Assembly (NCBI GenBank): GCA_037953625.1
Contig: CM075651.1
Coordinates: 105,277,001 to 105,341,000, forward strand
Source of the DNA: Crotalaria pallida
Taxonomy: Eukaryota; Streptophyta; Magnoliopsida; Fabales; Fabaceae
DNA: 64,000 nucleotides
Direction of reading: 5' to 3'
Positions 24,095 through 36,200 of this stretch are shown here, piece after piece. The number at the start of each line of letters is the position of its first letter. The stretch's first letter is position 1. The translations under genes were made by a program, and so were the position numbers. Below the pieces are notes generated by a model. The model was given only the letters and a program-made list of their open reading frames with translations. It made no database searches and had not been told where the DNA came from.

Positions 24095-27000
24095 GGTTCT
24101 AACAAGTGTAGAATGGTTAAGAGAGAATTCTAAAGGCTTAGAATGGTCTAGGAATGTGTATTAGGACTTATAAGAACCATTAGAATGATCCTTAACATTG
24201 CTTGAATCCCCAAGGGACGTAGAGGGTGTAGAGTGAGTCCTTGGAGGTTCTAACAGGTGTAGAATGGTTAAGAGATTATTCTAAAGGCTTAGAATGGTCT
24301 AGGAATGTGTATTAGGTCTTATAAGAACCATTAGAATGATCCTAAACAATGCCTGAGTCCCCAAGGGACATAGAGGGTGTAGCATGAGTCCTTGAAGGTT
24401 CTAACAAGTGTAGAATGGTTAAGAGAGTATTCTAAAGGCTTAGAATGGTCTAGGAATGTGTATTAGGACTTATAATAACCATTAGAATGATCATAAACAT
24501 TGCATGGTACCCCAAGGGACGTAGAGGGTGTAGCATGAGACCTTGGAGGTTCTAACAAGTGTAGAATGGTTAAGAGAGTATTCTAAAGGCTTTGAATGGT
24601 CTAGGAATGTGTATTAGGACTTATAAGAACCATTAGAATGATCCTTAACATTGCTTGAATCCCCAAGGGACGTAGAGGGTGTAGAGTGAGTCCTTGGAGG
24701 TTCTAACAGGTGTAGAATGGTTAAGAGATTATTCTAAAGGCTTAGAATGGTCTAGGAATGTGTATTAGGTCTTATAAGAACCATTAGAATGATCCTAAAC
24801 AATGCCTGAGTCCCCAAGGGACATAGAGGGTGTAGCATGAGTCCTTGAAGGTTCTAACAAGTGTAGAATGGTTAAGAGAGTATTCTAAAGGCTTAGAATG
24901 GTCTAGGAATGTGTATTAGGACTTATAATAACCATTAGAATGATCATAAACATTGCATGGTACCCCAAGGGACGTAGAGGGTGTAGCATGAGACCTTGGA
25001 GGTTCTAACAAGTGTAGAATGGTTAAGAGAGTATTCTAAAGGCTTAGAATGGTCTAGGAATGTGTATTAGGACTTATAAGAACCATTAGAATGATCCTAA
25101 ACAATGCTTGAGTCCCCAAGGGACGTAGAGGGTGTAGCATCAGTCCTTGGAGGTTCTAACAAGTGTAGAATGGTTAAGAGAGTATTCTAAAGGCTTAGAA
25201 TGGTCTAGGAATGTGTATTAGGACTTATAAGAACCATTAGAATGATCCTAAACAATGCTTGAGTCCCCAAGGGACGTAGAGGGTGTAGCATCAGTCCTTG
25301 GAGGTTCTAACAAGTGTAGAATGGTTAAGAAATTATTCTAAAGGCTTATAATGTTCTAGGAATGTGTACTTGGATTTATAATAACCATTAGAATGATCCT
25401 AAACAAAGCATGGTACCCCAAGGGACGTAGAGGGTGTAGCATGAGACCTTGGAGGTTCTAACAAGTGTAGAATGGTTAAGAGAGTATTCTAAAGGCTTAG
25501 AATGGTCTAGGAATGTGTATTAGGACTTATAAGAACCATTAGAATGATCCTAAACAAAGCTTGAGTCCCCAAGGGACGTAGAGGGTGTAGCATGAGTCCT
25601 TGGAGGTTCTAACAAGTGTAGAATGGTTAAGAGAGTATTCTAAAGGCTTAGAATGGTCTAGGAATGTGTATTAGGATTTATAAGAACCATTAGAATGATC
25701 CGAAACAATGCTTGAGTCCCCAAGGGACGTAGAGGGTGTAGCATGAGTCCTTGGAGGTTCTAACAGGTGTAGAAATGTTAAGAGAATATTCTAATGGCTT
25801 AGAATGGTCTAGGAATGTGTATTAGGACTTATAAGAACCATTAGAATGATCCGAAACAATGCTTGAGTCCCCAAGGGACGTAGAGGGTGTAGCATGAGTC
25901 CTTGGAGGTTCTAACAGGTGTAGAAATGTTAAGAGAATATTCTAATGGCTTAGAATGGTCTAGGAATGTGTATTAGGACTTATAAGAACCATTAGAATGA
26001 TCCTAAACATTGCTTGAATCCCCAAGGGACGTAGAGGGTGTAGAGTGAGTCCTTGGAGGTTCTAACAGGTGTAGAATGGTTAAGACATTATTCTAAAGGC
26101 TTAGAATGGTCTAGGAATGTGTATTAGGTCGTATAAGAACCATTAGAATGATCCCAAACAATGCTTGAGTCCCCAAGGGACATAGACGGTGTAGCTTGAG
26201 TCCTTGGAGGTTCTAACAAGTGTAGAATGGTTAAGAGAGTATTCTAAAGGCTTAGAATGGTCTAGGAATGTGTATTAGGACTTATAATAACCATTAGAAT
26301 GATCCTAAACATTGCATGGTACCCCAAGGGACGTAGAGGGTGTAGCATGAGTCCTTGGAGGTTCTAACAAGTGTAGAATGGTTAAGAGAGAATTCTAAAG
26401 GCTTAGAATGGTCTAGGAATGTGTATTAGGACTTATAAGAACCATTAGAATGATCCTTAACATTGCTTGAATCCCCAAGGGACGTAGAGGGTGTAGAGTG
26501 AGTCCTTGGAGGTTCTAACAGGTGTAGAATGGTTAAGAGATTATTCTAAAGGCTTAGAATGGTCTAGGAATGTGTATTAGGTCTTATAAGAACCATTAGA
26601 ATGATCCTAAACAATGCCTGAGTCCCCAAGGGACATAGAGGGTGTAGCATGAGTCCTTGAAGGTTCTAACAAGTGTAGAATGGTTAAGAGAGTATTCTAA
26701 AGGCTTAGAATGGTCTAGGAATGTGTATTAGGACTTATAATAACCATTAGAATGATCATAAACATTGCATGGTACCCCAAGGGACGTAGAGGGTGTAGCA
26801 TGAGACCTTGGAGGTTCTAACAAGTGTAGAATGGTTAAGAGAGAATTCTAAAGGCTTAGAATGGTCTAGGAATGTGTATTAGGACTTATAAGAACCATTA
26901 GAATGATCCTTAACATTGCTTGAATCCCCAAGGGACGTAGAGGGTGTAGAGTGAGTCCTTGGAGGTTCTAACAGGTGTAGAATGGTTAAGAGATTATTCT

Positions 27001-29208
27001 AAAGGCTTAGAATGGTCTAGGAATGTGTATTAGGTCTTATAAGAACCATTAGAATGATCCTAAACAATGCCTGAGTCCCCAAGGGACATAGAGGGTGTAG
27101 CATGAGTCCTTGAAGGTTCTAACAAGTGTAGAATGGTTAAGAGAGTATTCTAAAGGCTTAGAATGGTCTAGGAATGTGTATTAGGACTTATAATAACCAT
27201 TAGAATGATCATAAACATTGCATGGTACCCCAAGGGACGTAGAGGGTGTAGCATGAGACCTTGGAGGTTCTAACAAGTGTAGAATGGTTAAGAGAGTATT
27301 CTAAAGGCTTTGAATGGTCTAGGAATGTGTATTAGGACTTATAAGAACCATTAGAATGATCCTTAACATTGCTTGAATCCCCAAGGGACGTAGAGGGTGT
27401 AGAGTGAGTCCTTGGAGGTTCTAACAGGTGTAGAATGGTTAAGAGATTATTCTAAAGGCTTAGAATGGTCTAGGAATGTGTATTAGGTCTTATAAGAACC
27501 ATTAGAATGATCCTAAACAATGCCTGAGTCCCCAAGGGACATAGAGGGTGTAGCATGAGTCCTTGAAGGTTCTAACAAGTGTAGAATGGTTAAGAGAGTA
27601 TTCTAAAGGCTTAGAATGGTCTAGGAATGTGTATTAGGACTTATAATAACCATTAGAATGATCATAAACATTGCATGGTACCCCAAGGGACGTAGAGGGT
27701 GTAGCATGAGACCTTGGAGGTTCTAACAAGTGTAGAATGGTTAAGAGAGTATTCTAAAGGCTTAGAATGGTCTAGGAATGTGTATTAGGACTTATAAGAA
27801 CCATTAGAATGATCCTAAACAATGCTTGAGTCCCCAAGGGACGTAGAGGGTGTAGCATCAGTCCTTGGAGGTTCTAACAAGTGTAGAATGGTTAAGAGAG
27901 TATTCTAAAGGCTTAGAATGGTCTAGGAATGTGTATTAGGACTTATAAGAACCATTAGAATGATCCTAAACAATGCTTGAGTCCCCAAGGGACGTAGAGG
28001 GTGTAGCATCAGTCCTTGGAGGTTCTAACAAGTGTAGAATGGTTAAGAAATTATTCTAAAGGCTTATAATGTTCTAGGAATGTGTACTTGGATTTATAAT
28101 AACCATTAGAATGATCCTAAACAAAGCATGGTACCCCAAGGGACGTAGAGGGTGTAGCATGAGACCTTGGAGGTTCTAACAAGTGTAGAATGGTTAAGAG
28201 AGTATTCTAAAGGCTTAGAATGGTCTAGGAATGTGTATTAGGACTTATAAGAACCATTAGAATGATCCTAAACAAAGCTTGAGTCCCCAAGGGACGTAGA
28301 GGGTGTAGCATGAGTCCTTGGAGGTTCTAACAAGTGTAGAATGGTTAAGAGAGTATTCTAAAGGCTTAGAATGGTCTAGGAATGTGTATTAGGATTTATA
28401 AGAACCATTAGAATGATCCGAAACAATGCTTGAGTCCCCAAGGGACGTAGAGGGTGTAGCATGAGTCCTTGGAGGTTCTAACAGGTGTAGAAATGTTAAG
28501 AGAATATTCTAATGGCTTAGAATGGTCTAGGAATGTGTATTAGGACTTATAAGAACCATTAGAATGATCCGAAACAATGCTTGAGTCCCCAAGGGACGTA
28601 GAGGGTGTAGCATGAGTCCTTGGAGGTTCTAACAGGTGTAGAAATGTTAAGAGAATATTCTAATGGCTTAGAATGGTCTAGGAATGTGTATTAGGACTTA
28701 TAAGAACCATTAGAATGATCCTAAACATTGCTTGAATCCCCAAGGGACGTAGAGGGTGTAGAGTGAGTCCTTGGAGGTTCTAACAGGTGTAGAATGGTTA
28801 AGACATTATTCTAAAGGCTTAGAATGGTCTAGGAATGTGTATTAGGTCGTATAAGAACCATTAGAATGATCCCAAACAATGCTTGAGTCCCCAAGGGACA
28901 TAGACGGTGTAGCTTGAGTCCTTGGAGGTTCTAACAAGTGTAGAATGGTTAAGAGAGTATTCTAAAGGCTTAGAATGGTCTAGGAATGTGTATTAGGACT
29001 TATAATAACCATTAGAATGATCCTAAACATTGCATGGTACCCCAAGGGACGTAGAGGGTGTAGCATGAGTCCTTGGAGGTTCTAACAAGTGTAGAATGGT
29101 TAAGAGAGAATTCTAAAGGCTTAGAATGGTCTAGGAATGTGTATTAGGACTTATAAGAACCATTAGAATGATCCTTAACATTGCTTGAATCCCCAAGGGA
29201 CGTAGAGG
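24095..29208. repeat. 18-unit (2,718 bp) tandem duplication
   Basis: Copy 1 runs from about 24,095 to 26,812 and copy 2 from about 26,813 to 29,208, where it breaks off into a different variant (GGGTCTAGCATGTGTCC). Paired rare markers at exactly 18 units are GGCTTTGAATGG (24,589 and 27,307), GATCCCAAACAATG (about 26,150 and 28,868) and GACATTATTC (26,081 and 28,799). The left edge is placed where CATAAACATTGC and GAGACCTT stop matching CCTAAACATTGC and GAGTCCTT. Confidence 0.8.
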
Positions 29209-32200
29209 GTCTAGCATGTGTCCTTGGAAGTTCTAACAAGTGTAGAATGGTTAAGAGAGTATTCTAAAGGCTTAGAATGGTCTAGGAATGTGTATTAGGA
29301 CTTATAAGAACCATTAGAACGATCCTAAACAATGCTTGAGTCCCCAAGGGACGTAGAGGGTGTAGCATCAGTCCTTGGAGGTTCTAACAAGTGTAGAATG
29401 GTTAAGAAATTATTCTAAAGGCTTATAATGTTCTAGGAATGTGTATTTGGATTTATAATAACCATTAGAATGATCCTAAACAAAGCATGGTACCCCAAGG
29501 GACGTAGAGGGTGTAGCATGAGTCCTTGGAGGTTCTAACAAGTGTAGAATGGCTAAGAAAGTATTCTAAAGGCTTAGAATGGTCTAGGAATGTGTATTAG
29601 GATTTATAAGAACCATTAGAATGATCCGAAACAATGCTTGAGTCCCCAAGGGACGTAGAGGGTGTAGCATGAGTCCTTGGAGGTTCTAAGAGGTGTAGAA
29701 ATGTTAAGAGAATATTCTAATGGCTTAGAATGGTCTAGGAATGTGTATTAGGACTTATAAGAACCATTAGAATGATCCTAAACATTGCTTGAATCCCCAA
29801 GGGACGTAGTATGTGTAGCATGAGTCCTTGGAGGTTCTAACAGGTGTAGAATGGTTAAGAGATTATTCTAAAGGCTTAGAATGGTCTAGGAATGTGTATT
29901 AGGTCGTATAAGAACCATTAGAATGATCCTAAACAATGCTTGAGTCCCCAAGGGACATAGACGGTGTAGCTTGAGTCCTTGGAGGTTCTAACAAGTGCAG
30001 AATGGTTAAGAGAGTATTCTAAAGGCTTAGAATGGTCTAGGAATGTGTATTAGGACTTATAATAACCATTAGAATGATCCTAAACATTGCATGGTACCCC
30101 AAGGGACGTAGAGGGTGTAGCATGAGTCCTTGGAGGTTCTAACAAGTGTAGAATGGTTAAGAGAGAATTCTAAAGGCTTAGAATGGTCTAGGAATGTGTA
30201 TTAGGACTTATAAGAACCATTAGAATGATCCTTAACATTGCTTGAATCCCCAAGGGACGTAGAGGGTGTAGAGTGAGTCCTTGGAGGTTCTAACAGGTGT
30301 AGAATGGTTAAGAGATTATTCTAAAGGCTTAGAATGGTCTAGGAATGTGTATTAGGTCGTATAAGAACCATTAGAATGATCCTAAACAATGCTTGAGTCC
30401 CCAAGGGACATAGACGGTGTAGCATGAGTCCTTGGAGGTCCTAACAGGTGTAGAATAGCTAAGAAAGTATTCTAAAGGCTTAGAATGGTCTAGGAATGTG
30501 TATTAGGATTTATAAGAACCATTAGAATGATCCGAAACAATGCTTGAGTCCCCAAGGGACGTAGAGGGTGTAGCATGAGTCCTTGGAGGTTCTAACAGGT
30601 GTAGAAATGTTAAGAGAATATTCTAATGGCTTAGAATGGTCTAGGAATGTGTATTAGGACTTATAAGAACCATTAGAATGATCCGAAACAATGCTTGAGT
30701 CCCCAAGGGACGTAGAGGGTGTAGCATGAGTCCTTGGAGGTTCTAACAGGTGTAGAAATGTTAAGAGAATATTCTAATGGCTTAGAATGGTCTAGGAATG
30801 TGTATTAGGACTTATAAGAACCATTAGAATGATCCTAAACATTGCTTGAATCCCCAAGGGACGTAGAGGGTGTAGAGTGAGTCCTTGGAGGTTCTAACAG
30901 GTGTAGAATGGTTAAGACATTATTCTAAAGGCTTAGAATGGTCTAGGAATGTGTATTAGGTCGTATAAGAACCATTAGAATGATCCTAAACAATGCTTGA
31001 GTCCCCAAGGGACATAGATGGTGTAGCTTGAGTCCTTGGAGGTTCTAACAAGTGTAGAATGGTTAAGAGAGTATTCTAAAGGCTTAGAATGGTCTAGGAA
31101 TGTGTATTAGGACTTATAATAACCATTAGAATGATCCTAAACATTGCATGGTACCCCAAGGGACGTAGAGGGTGTAGCATGAGTCCTTGGAGGTTCTAAC
31201 AAGTGTAGAATGGTTAAGAGAGAATTCTAAAGGCTTAGAATGGTCTAGGAATGTGTATTAGGACTTATAAGAACCATTAGAATGATCCTAAACAATGCCT
31301 GAGTCCCCAAGGGACGTAGAGGGTGTAGAGTGAGTCCTTGGAGGTTCTAACAGGTGTAGAATGGTTAAGAGATTATTCTAAAGGCTTAGAATGGTCTAGG
31401 AATGTGTATTAGGACTTATAATAACCATTAGAATGATCATAAACATTGCATGGTACCCCAAGGGACGTAGAGGGTGTAGCATGAGACCTTGGAGGTTCTA
31501 ACAAGTGTAGAATGGTTAAGAGAGTATTCTAAAGGCTTAGAATGGTCTAGGAATGTGTATTAGGACTTATAAGAACCATTAGAATGATCCTAAACAATGC
31601 TTGAGTCCCCAAGGGACGTAGAGGGTGTAGCATGAGTCCTTGGAGGTTCTAACAGGTGTAGAAATGTTAAGAGAATATTCTAATGGCTTAGAATGGTCTA
31701 GGAATGTGTATTAGGACTTATAAGAACCATTAGAATGATCCTAAACATTGCTTGAATCCCCAAGGGACGTAGAGGGTGTAGCATCAGTCCTTGGAGGTTC
31801 TAACAAGTGTAGAATGGTTAAGAAATTATTCTAAAGGCTTATAATGTTCTAGGAATGTGTATTTGGATTTATAATAACCATTAGAATGATCCTAAACAAA
31901 GCATGGTACCCCAAGGGACGTAGAGGGTGTAGCATGAGTCCTTGGAGGTTCTAACAAGTGTAGAATGGTTAAGAGAGTATTCTAAAGGCTTAGAATGGTC
32001 TAGGAATGTGTATTAGGACTTATAATAACCATTAGAATGATCCTAAACATTGCATGGTACCCCAAGGGACGTAGAGGGTGTAGCATGAGTCCTTGGAGGT
32101 TCTAACAAGTGTAGAATGGTAAAGAGAGAATTCTAAAGGCTTAGAATGGTCTAGGAATGTGTATTAGGTCTTATAAGAACCATTAGAATGATCCTAAACA

Positions 32201-33259
32201 ATGCCTAAGTCCCCAAGGGACATAGAGGGTGTAGCATGAGTCCTTGAAGGTTCTAACAAGTGTAGAATGGTTAAGAGAGTATTCTAAAGGCTTATAATGT
32301 TCTAGGAATGTGTACTTGGATTTATAATAACCATTAGAATGATCCTAAACAAAGCATGGTGCCCCAAGGGACGTAGAGGGTGTAGCATGAGTCCTTGGAG
32401 GTTCTAACAAGTGTAGAATGGCTAAGAAAGTATTCTAAAGGCTTAGAATGGTCTAGGAATGTGTATTAGGATTTATAAGAACCATTAGAATGATCCGAAA
32501 CAATGCTTGAGTCCCCAAGGGACGTAGAGGGTGTAGCATGAGTCCTTGGAGGTTCTAACAGGTGTAGAATGGTTAAGAGATTATTCTAAAGGCTTAGAAT
32601 GGTCTAGGAATGTGTATTAGGTCTTATAAGAACCATTAGAATGATCCTAAACAATGCCTGAGTCCCCAAGGGACATAGAGGGTGTAGCATGAGTCCTTGA
32701 AGGTTCTAACAAGTGTAGAATGGTTAAGAGAGTATTCTAAAGGCTTAGAATGGTCTAGGAATGTGTATTAGGACTTATAATAACCATTAGAATGATCATA
32801 AACATTGCATGGTACCCCAAGGGACGTAGAGGGTGTAGCATGAGACCTTGGAGGTTCTAACAAGTGTAGAATGGTTAAGAGAGTATTCTAAAGGCTTAGA
32901 ATGGTCTAGGAATGTGTATTAGGACTTATAAGAACCATTATAATGATCCTAAACAATGCTTGAGTCCCCAAGGGACGTAGAGGGTGTAGCATCAGTCCTT
33001 GGAGGTTCTAACAAGTGTAGAATGGTTAAGAGAGTATTCTAAAGGCTTAGAATGGTCTAGGAATGTGTATTAGGACTTATAAGAACCATTAGAATGATCC
33101 TAAACAATGCTTGAGTCCCTAAGGGACGTAGAGGGTGTAGCATCAGTCCTTGGAGGTTCTAACAAGTGTAGAATGGTTAAGAAATTATTCTAAAGGCTTA
33201 TAATGTTCTAGGAATGTGTACTTGGATTTATAATAACCATTAGAATGATCCTAAACAAA
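29209..33259. repeat. Block D: mosaic of block C and block E monomer families
   Basis: About 27 units in strict 151-bp register. New families appear here: GGGTCTAGCATGTGTCCTTGGAAG (29,209) and TGGCTAAGAAAGTATTC (first at about 29,551), which later dominate block E. Families typical of block C, such as GACATTATTC (last at 30,913) and GACGGTGTAGCTTGAG, end here. A few single-base oddities occur once, for example GTGCAGAATGG (29,997) and GGTCCTAACAGG (30,438). I found no clean long tandem duplication inside this stretch. Confidence 0.65.
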
Positions 33260-36200
33260 GCATGGTGCCCCAAGGGACGTAGAGGGTGTAGCATGAGTCC
33301 TTGGAGGTTCTAACAAGTGTAGAATGGCTAAGAAAGTATTCTAAAGGCTTAGAATGGTCTAGGAATGTGTATTAGGATTTATAAGAACCATTAGAATGAT
33401 CCGAAACAATGCTTGAGTCCCCAAGGGACGTAGAGGGTGTAGCATGAGTCCTTGGAGGTTCTAACAGGTGTAGAAATGTTAAGAGAATATTCTAATGGCT
33501 TAGAATGGTCTAGGAATGTGTATTAGGACTTATAAGAACCATTAGAATGATCCTAAACATTGCTTGAATCCCCAAGGGACGTAGAGGGTGTAGCATCAGT
33601 CCTTGGAGGTTCTAACAAGTGTAGAATGGTTAAGAAATTATTCTAAAGGCTTATAATGTTCTAGGAATGTGTATTTGGATTTATAATAACCATTAGAATG
33701 ATCCTAAACAAAGCATGGTACCCCAAGGGACGTAGAGGGTGTAGCATGAGTCCTTGGAGGTTCTAACAAGTGTAGAATGGCTAAGAAAGTATTCTAAAGG
33801 CTTAGAATGGTCTAGGAATGTGTATTAGGATTTATAAGAACCATTAGAATGATCCGAAACAATGCTTGAGTCCCCAAGGGACGTAGAGGGTGTAGCATGA
33901 GTCCTTGGAGGTTCTAACAGGTGTAGAAATGTTAAGAGAATATTCTAATGGCTTAGAATGGTTTAGGAATGTGTATTAGGACTTATAAGAACCATTAGAA
34001 TGATCCTAAACATTGCTTGAATCCCCAAGGGACGTAGAGGGTGTAGCATGAGTCCTTGGAGGTTCTAACAAGTGTAGAATGGTTAAGAGAGTATTCTAAA
34101 GGCTTAGAATGGTCTAGGAATGTGTATTAGGACTTATAAGAACCATTAGAATGATCCTAAACATTGCTTGAATGCCCAAGGGACGTAGAGGGTGTAGCAT
34201 GAGTCCTTAGAGGTTCTAACAGGTGTAGAATGGTTAAGAGATTATTCTAAAGGCTTAGAATGGTCTAGGAATGTGTATTAGGTCGTATAAGAACCATTAG
34301 AATGATCCTAAGCAATGCCTGAGTCCCCACGGGACATAGAGGGTGTAGCATGAGTCCTTGGAGGTTCTAACAAGTGTAGAATGGTTAAGAGAGTATTCTA
34401 AAGGCTTAGAATGGTCTAGGAATGTGTATTAGGACTTATAATAACCATTAGAATGATCCTAAGCAATGCTTGAGTCCCCAAGGGACATAGAGGGTGTAGC
34501 ATGAGTCCTTGGAGGTTCTAACAGGTGTAGAATGGTTAAGAGAGTATTCTAAAGGCTTAGAATGGTCTAGGAATGTGTATTAGGACTTATAATAACCATT
34601 AGAATGATCCTAAACAATGCCTGAGTCCCCAAGGGACATAGAGGGTGTAGCATGAGTCCTTGAAGGTTCTAACAAGTGTAGAATGGTTAAGAGAGTATTC
34701 TAAAGGCTTATAATGGTCTAGGAATGTGTATTTGGATTTATAATAACCATTAGAATGATCCTAAACAAAGCATGGTACCCCAAGGGACGTAGAGGGTGTA
34801 GCATGAGTCCTTGGAGGTTCTAACAAGTGTAGAATGGCTAAGAAAGTATTCTAGAGGCTTAGAATGGTCTAGGAATGTGTATTAGGATTTATAAGAACCA
34901 TTAGAATGATCCGAAACAATGCTTGAGTCCCCAAGGGACGTAGAGGGTGTAGCATCAGTCCTTGGAGGTTCTAACAAGTGTAGAATGGTTAAGAGAGAAT
35001 TCTAAAGGCTTAGAATGGTCTAGGAATGTGTATTAGGACATATAAGAACCATTAGAATGATCCTTAACATTGCTTGAATCCCCAAGGGACGTAGAGGGTG
35101 TAGAGTGAGTCCTTGGAGGTTCTAACAGGTGTAGAATGGTTAAGAGAGTATTCTAAAGGCTTAGAATGGTCTAGGAATGTGTATTAGAACTTATAATAAC
35201 CATTAGAATGATCATAAACATTGCTTGAGTCCCCAAGGGACATAGAGGGTCTAGAATGAGTCCTTGGAGGTTCTAACAAGTGTAGAATGGTTAAGAGAGT
35301 ATTCTAAAGGCTTAGAATGGTCTAGGAATGTGTATTAGGACCTATAAGAACCATTAGAATGATCCTAAACAATGCTTGAGTCCCCAAGGGACGTAGAGGG
35401 TGTAGCATCAGTCCTTGGAGGTTCTAACAAGTGTAGAATGGTTAAGAAATTATTCTAAAGGCTTTTAATGTTCTAGGAATGTGTATTTGGATTTATAATA
35501 ACCATTAGAATGATCCTAAACAAAGCATGGTACCCCAAGGGACGTAGAGGGTGTAGCATGAGTCCTTGGAGGTTCTAACAAGTGTAGAATGGCTAAGAAA
35601 GTATTCTAAAGGCTTAGAATGGTCTAGGAATGTGTATTAGGATTTATAAGAACCATTAGAATGATCTGAAACAATGCTTGAGTCCCCAAGGGACGTAGAG
35701 GGTGTAGCATGAGTCCTTGGCGGTTCTAACAGGTGTAGAAATGTTAAGAGAATATTCTAATGGCTTAGAATGGTCTAGGAATGTGTATTAGGACTTATAA
35801 GAACCACTAGAATGATCCTAAACATTGCTTGAATCCCCAAGGGACATAGAGGGTGTAGCATGAGTCCTTGGAGGTTCTAACAGGTGTAGAATGGTTAAGA
35901 GATTATTCTAAAGGCTTAGAATGGTCTAGGAATGTGTATTAGGTCGTATAAGAACCATTAGAATGATCCTAAGCAATGCCTGAGTCCCCACGGGACATAG
36001 AGGGTGTAGCATGAGTCCTTGGAGGTTCTAACAAGTGTAGAATGGTTAAGAGAGTATTCTAAAGGCTTAGAATGGTCTAGGAATGTGTATTAGGACTTAT
36101 AATAACCATTAGAATGATCCTAAGCAATGCTTGAGTCCCCAAGGGACATAGAGGGTGTAGCATGAGTCCTTGGAGGTTCTAACAGGTGTAGAATGGTTAA

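Larger units (their letters stand above)
11864..29208. repeat. Block C: 8/12/15/18-unit higher-order repeats
   Basis: About 115 units without any detected insertion or deletion. The TAAGACATTA variant occurs at 12,189, 14,001, 16,266, 19,286, 21,400, 22,608, 26,081, 28,799 and 30,913, with spacings of exactly 12, 15, 20, 14, 8, 23, 18 and 14 units. Other recurring families are TAGAAATGTTAAGAGAATATTC, GTAGAGTGAGTCC, GACGGTGTAGCTTGAG, GCTTATAATGTTC with TACTTGGATTTATAATAACC, and CATGGTACCCCAAGG. They recur in a largely fixed order, but the number of intervening units changes, so the higher-order period is variable. This is the signature of repeated segmental duplication and deletion in whole-unit steps. 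Confidence 0.85.
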
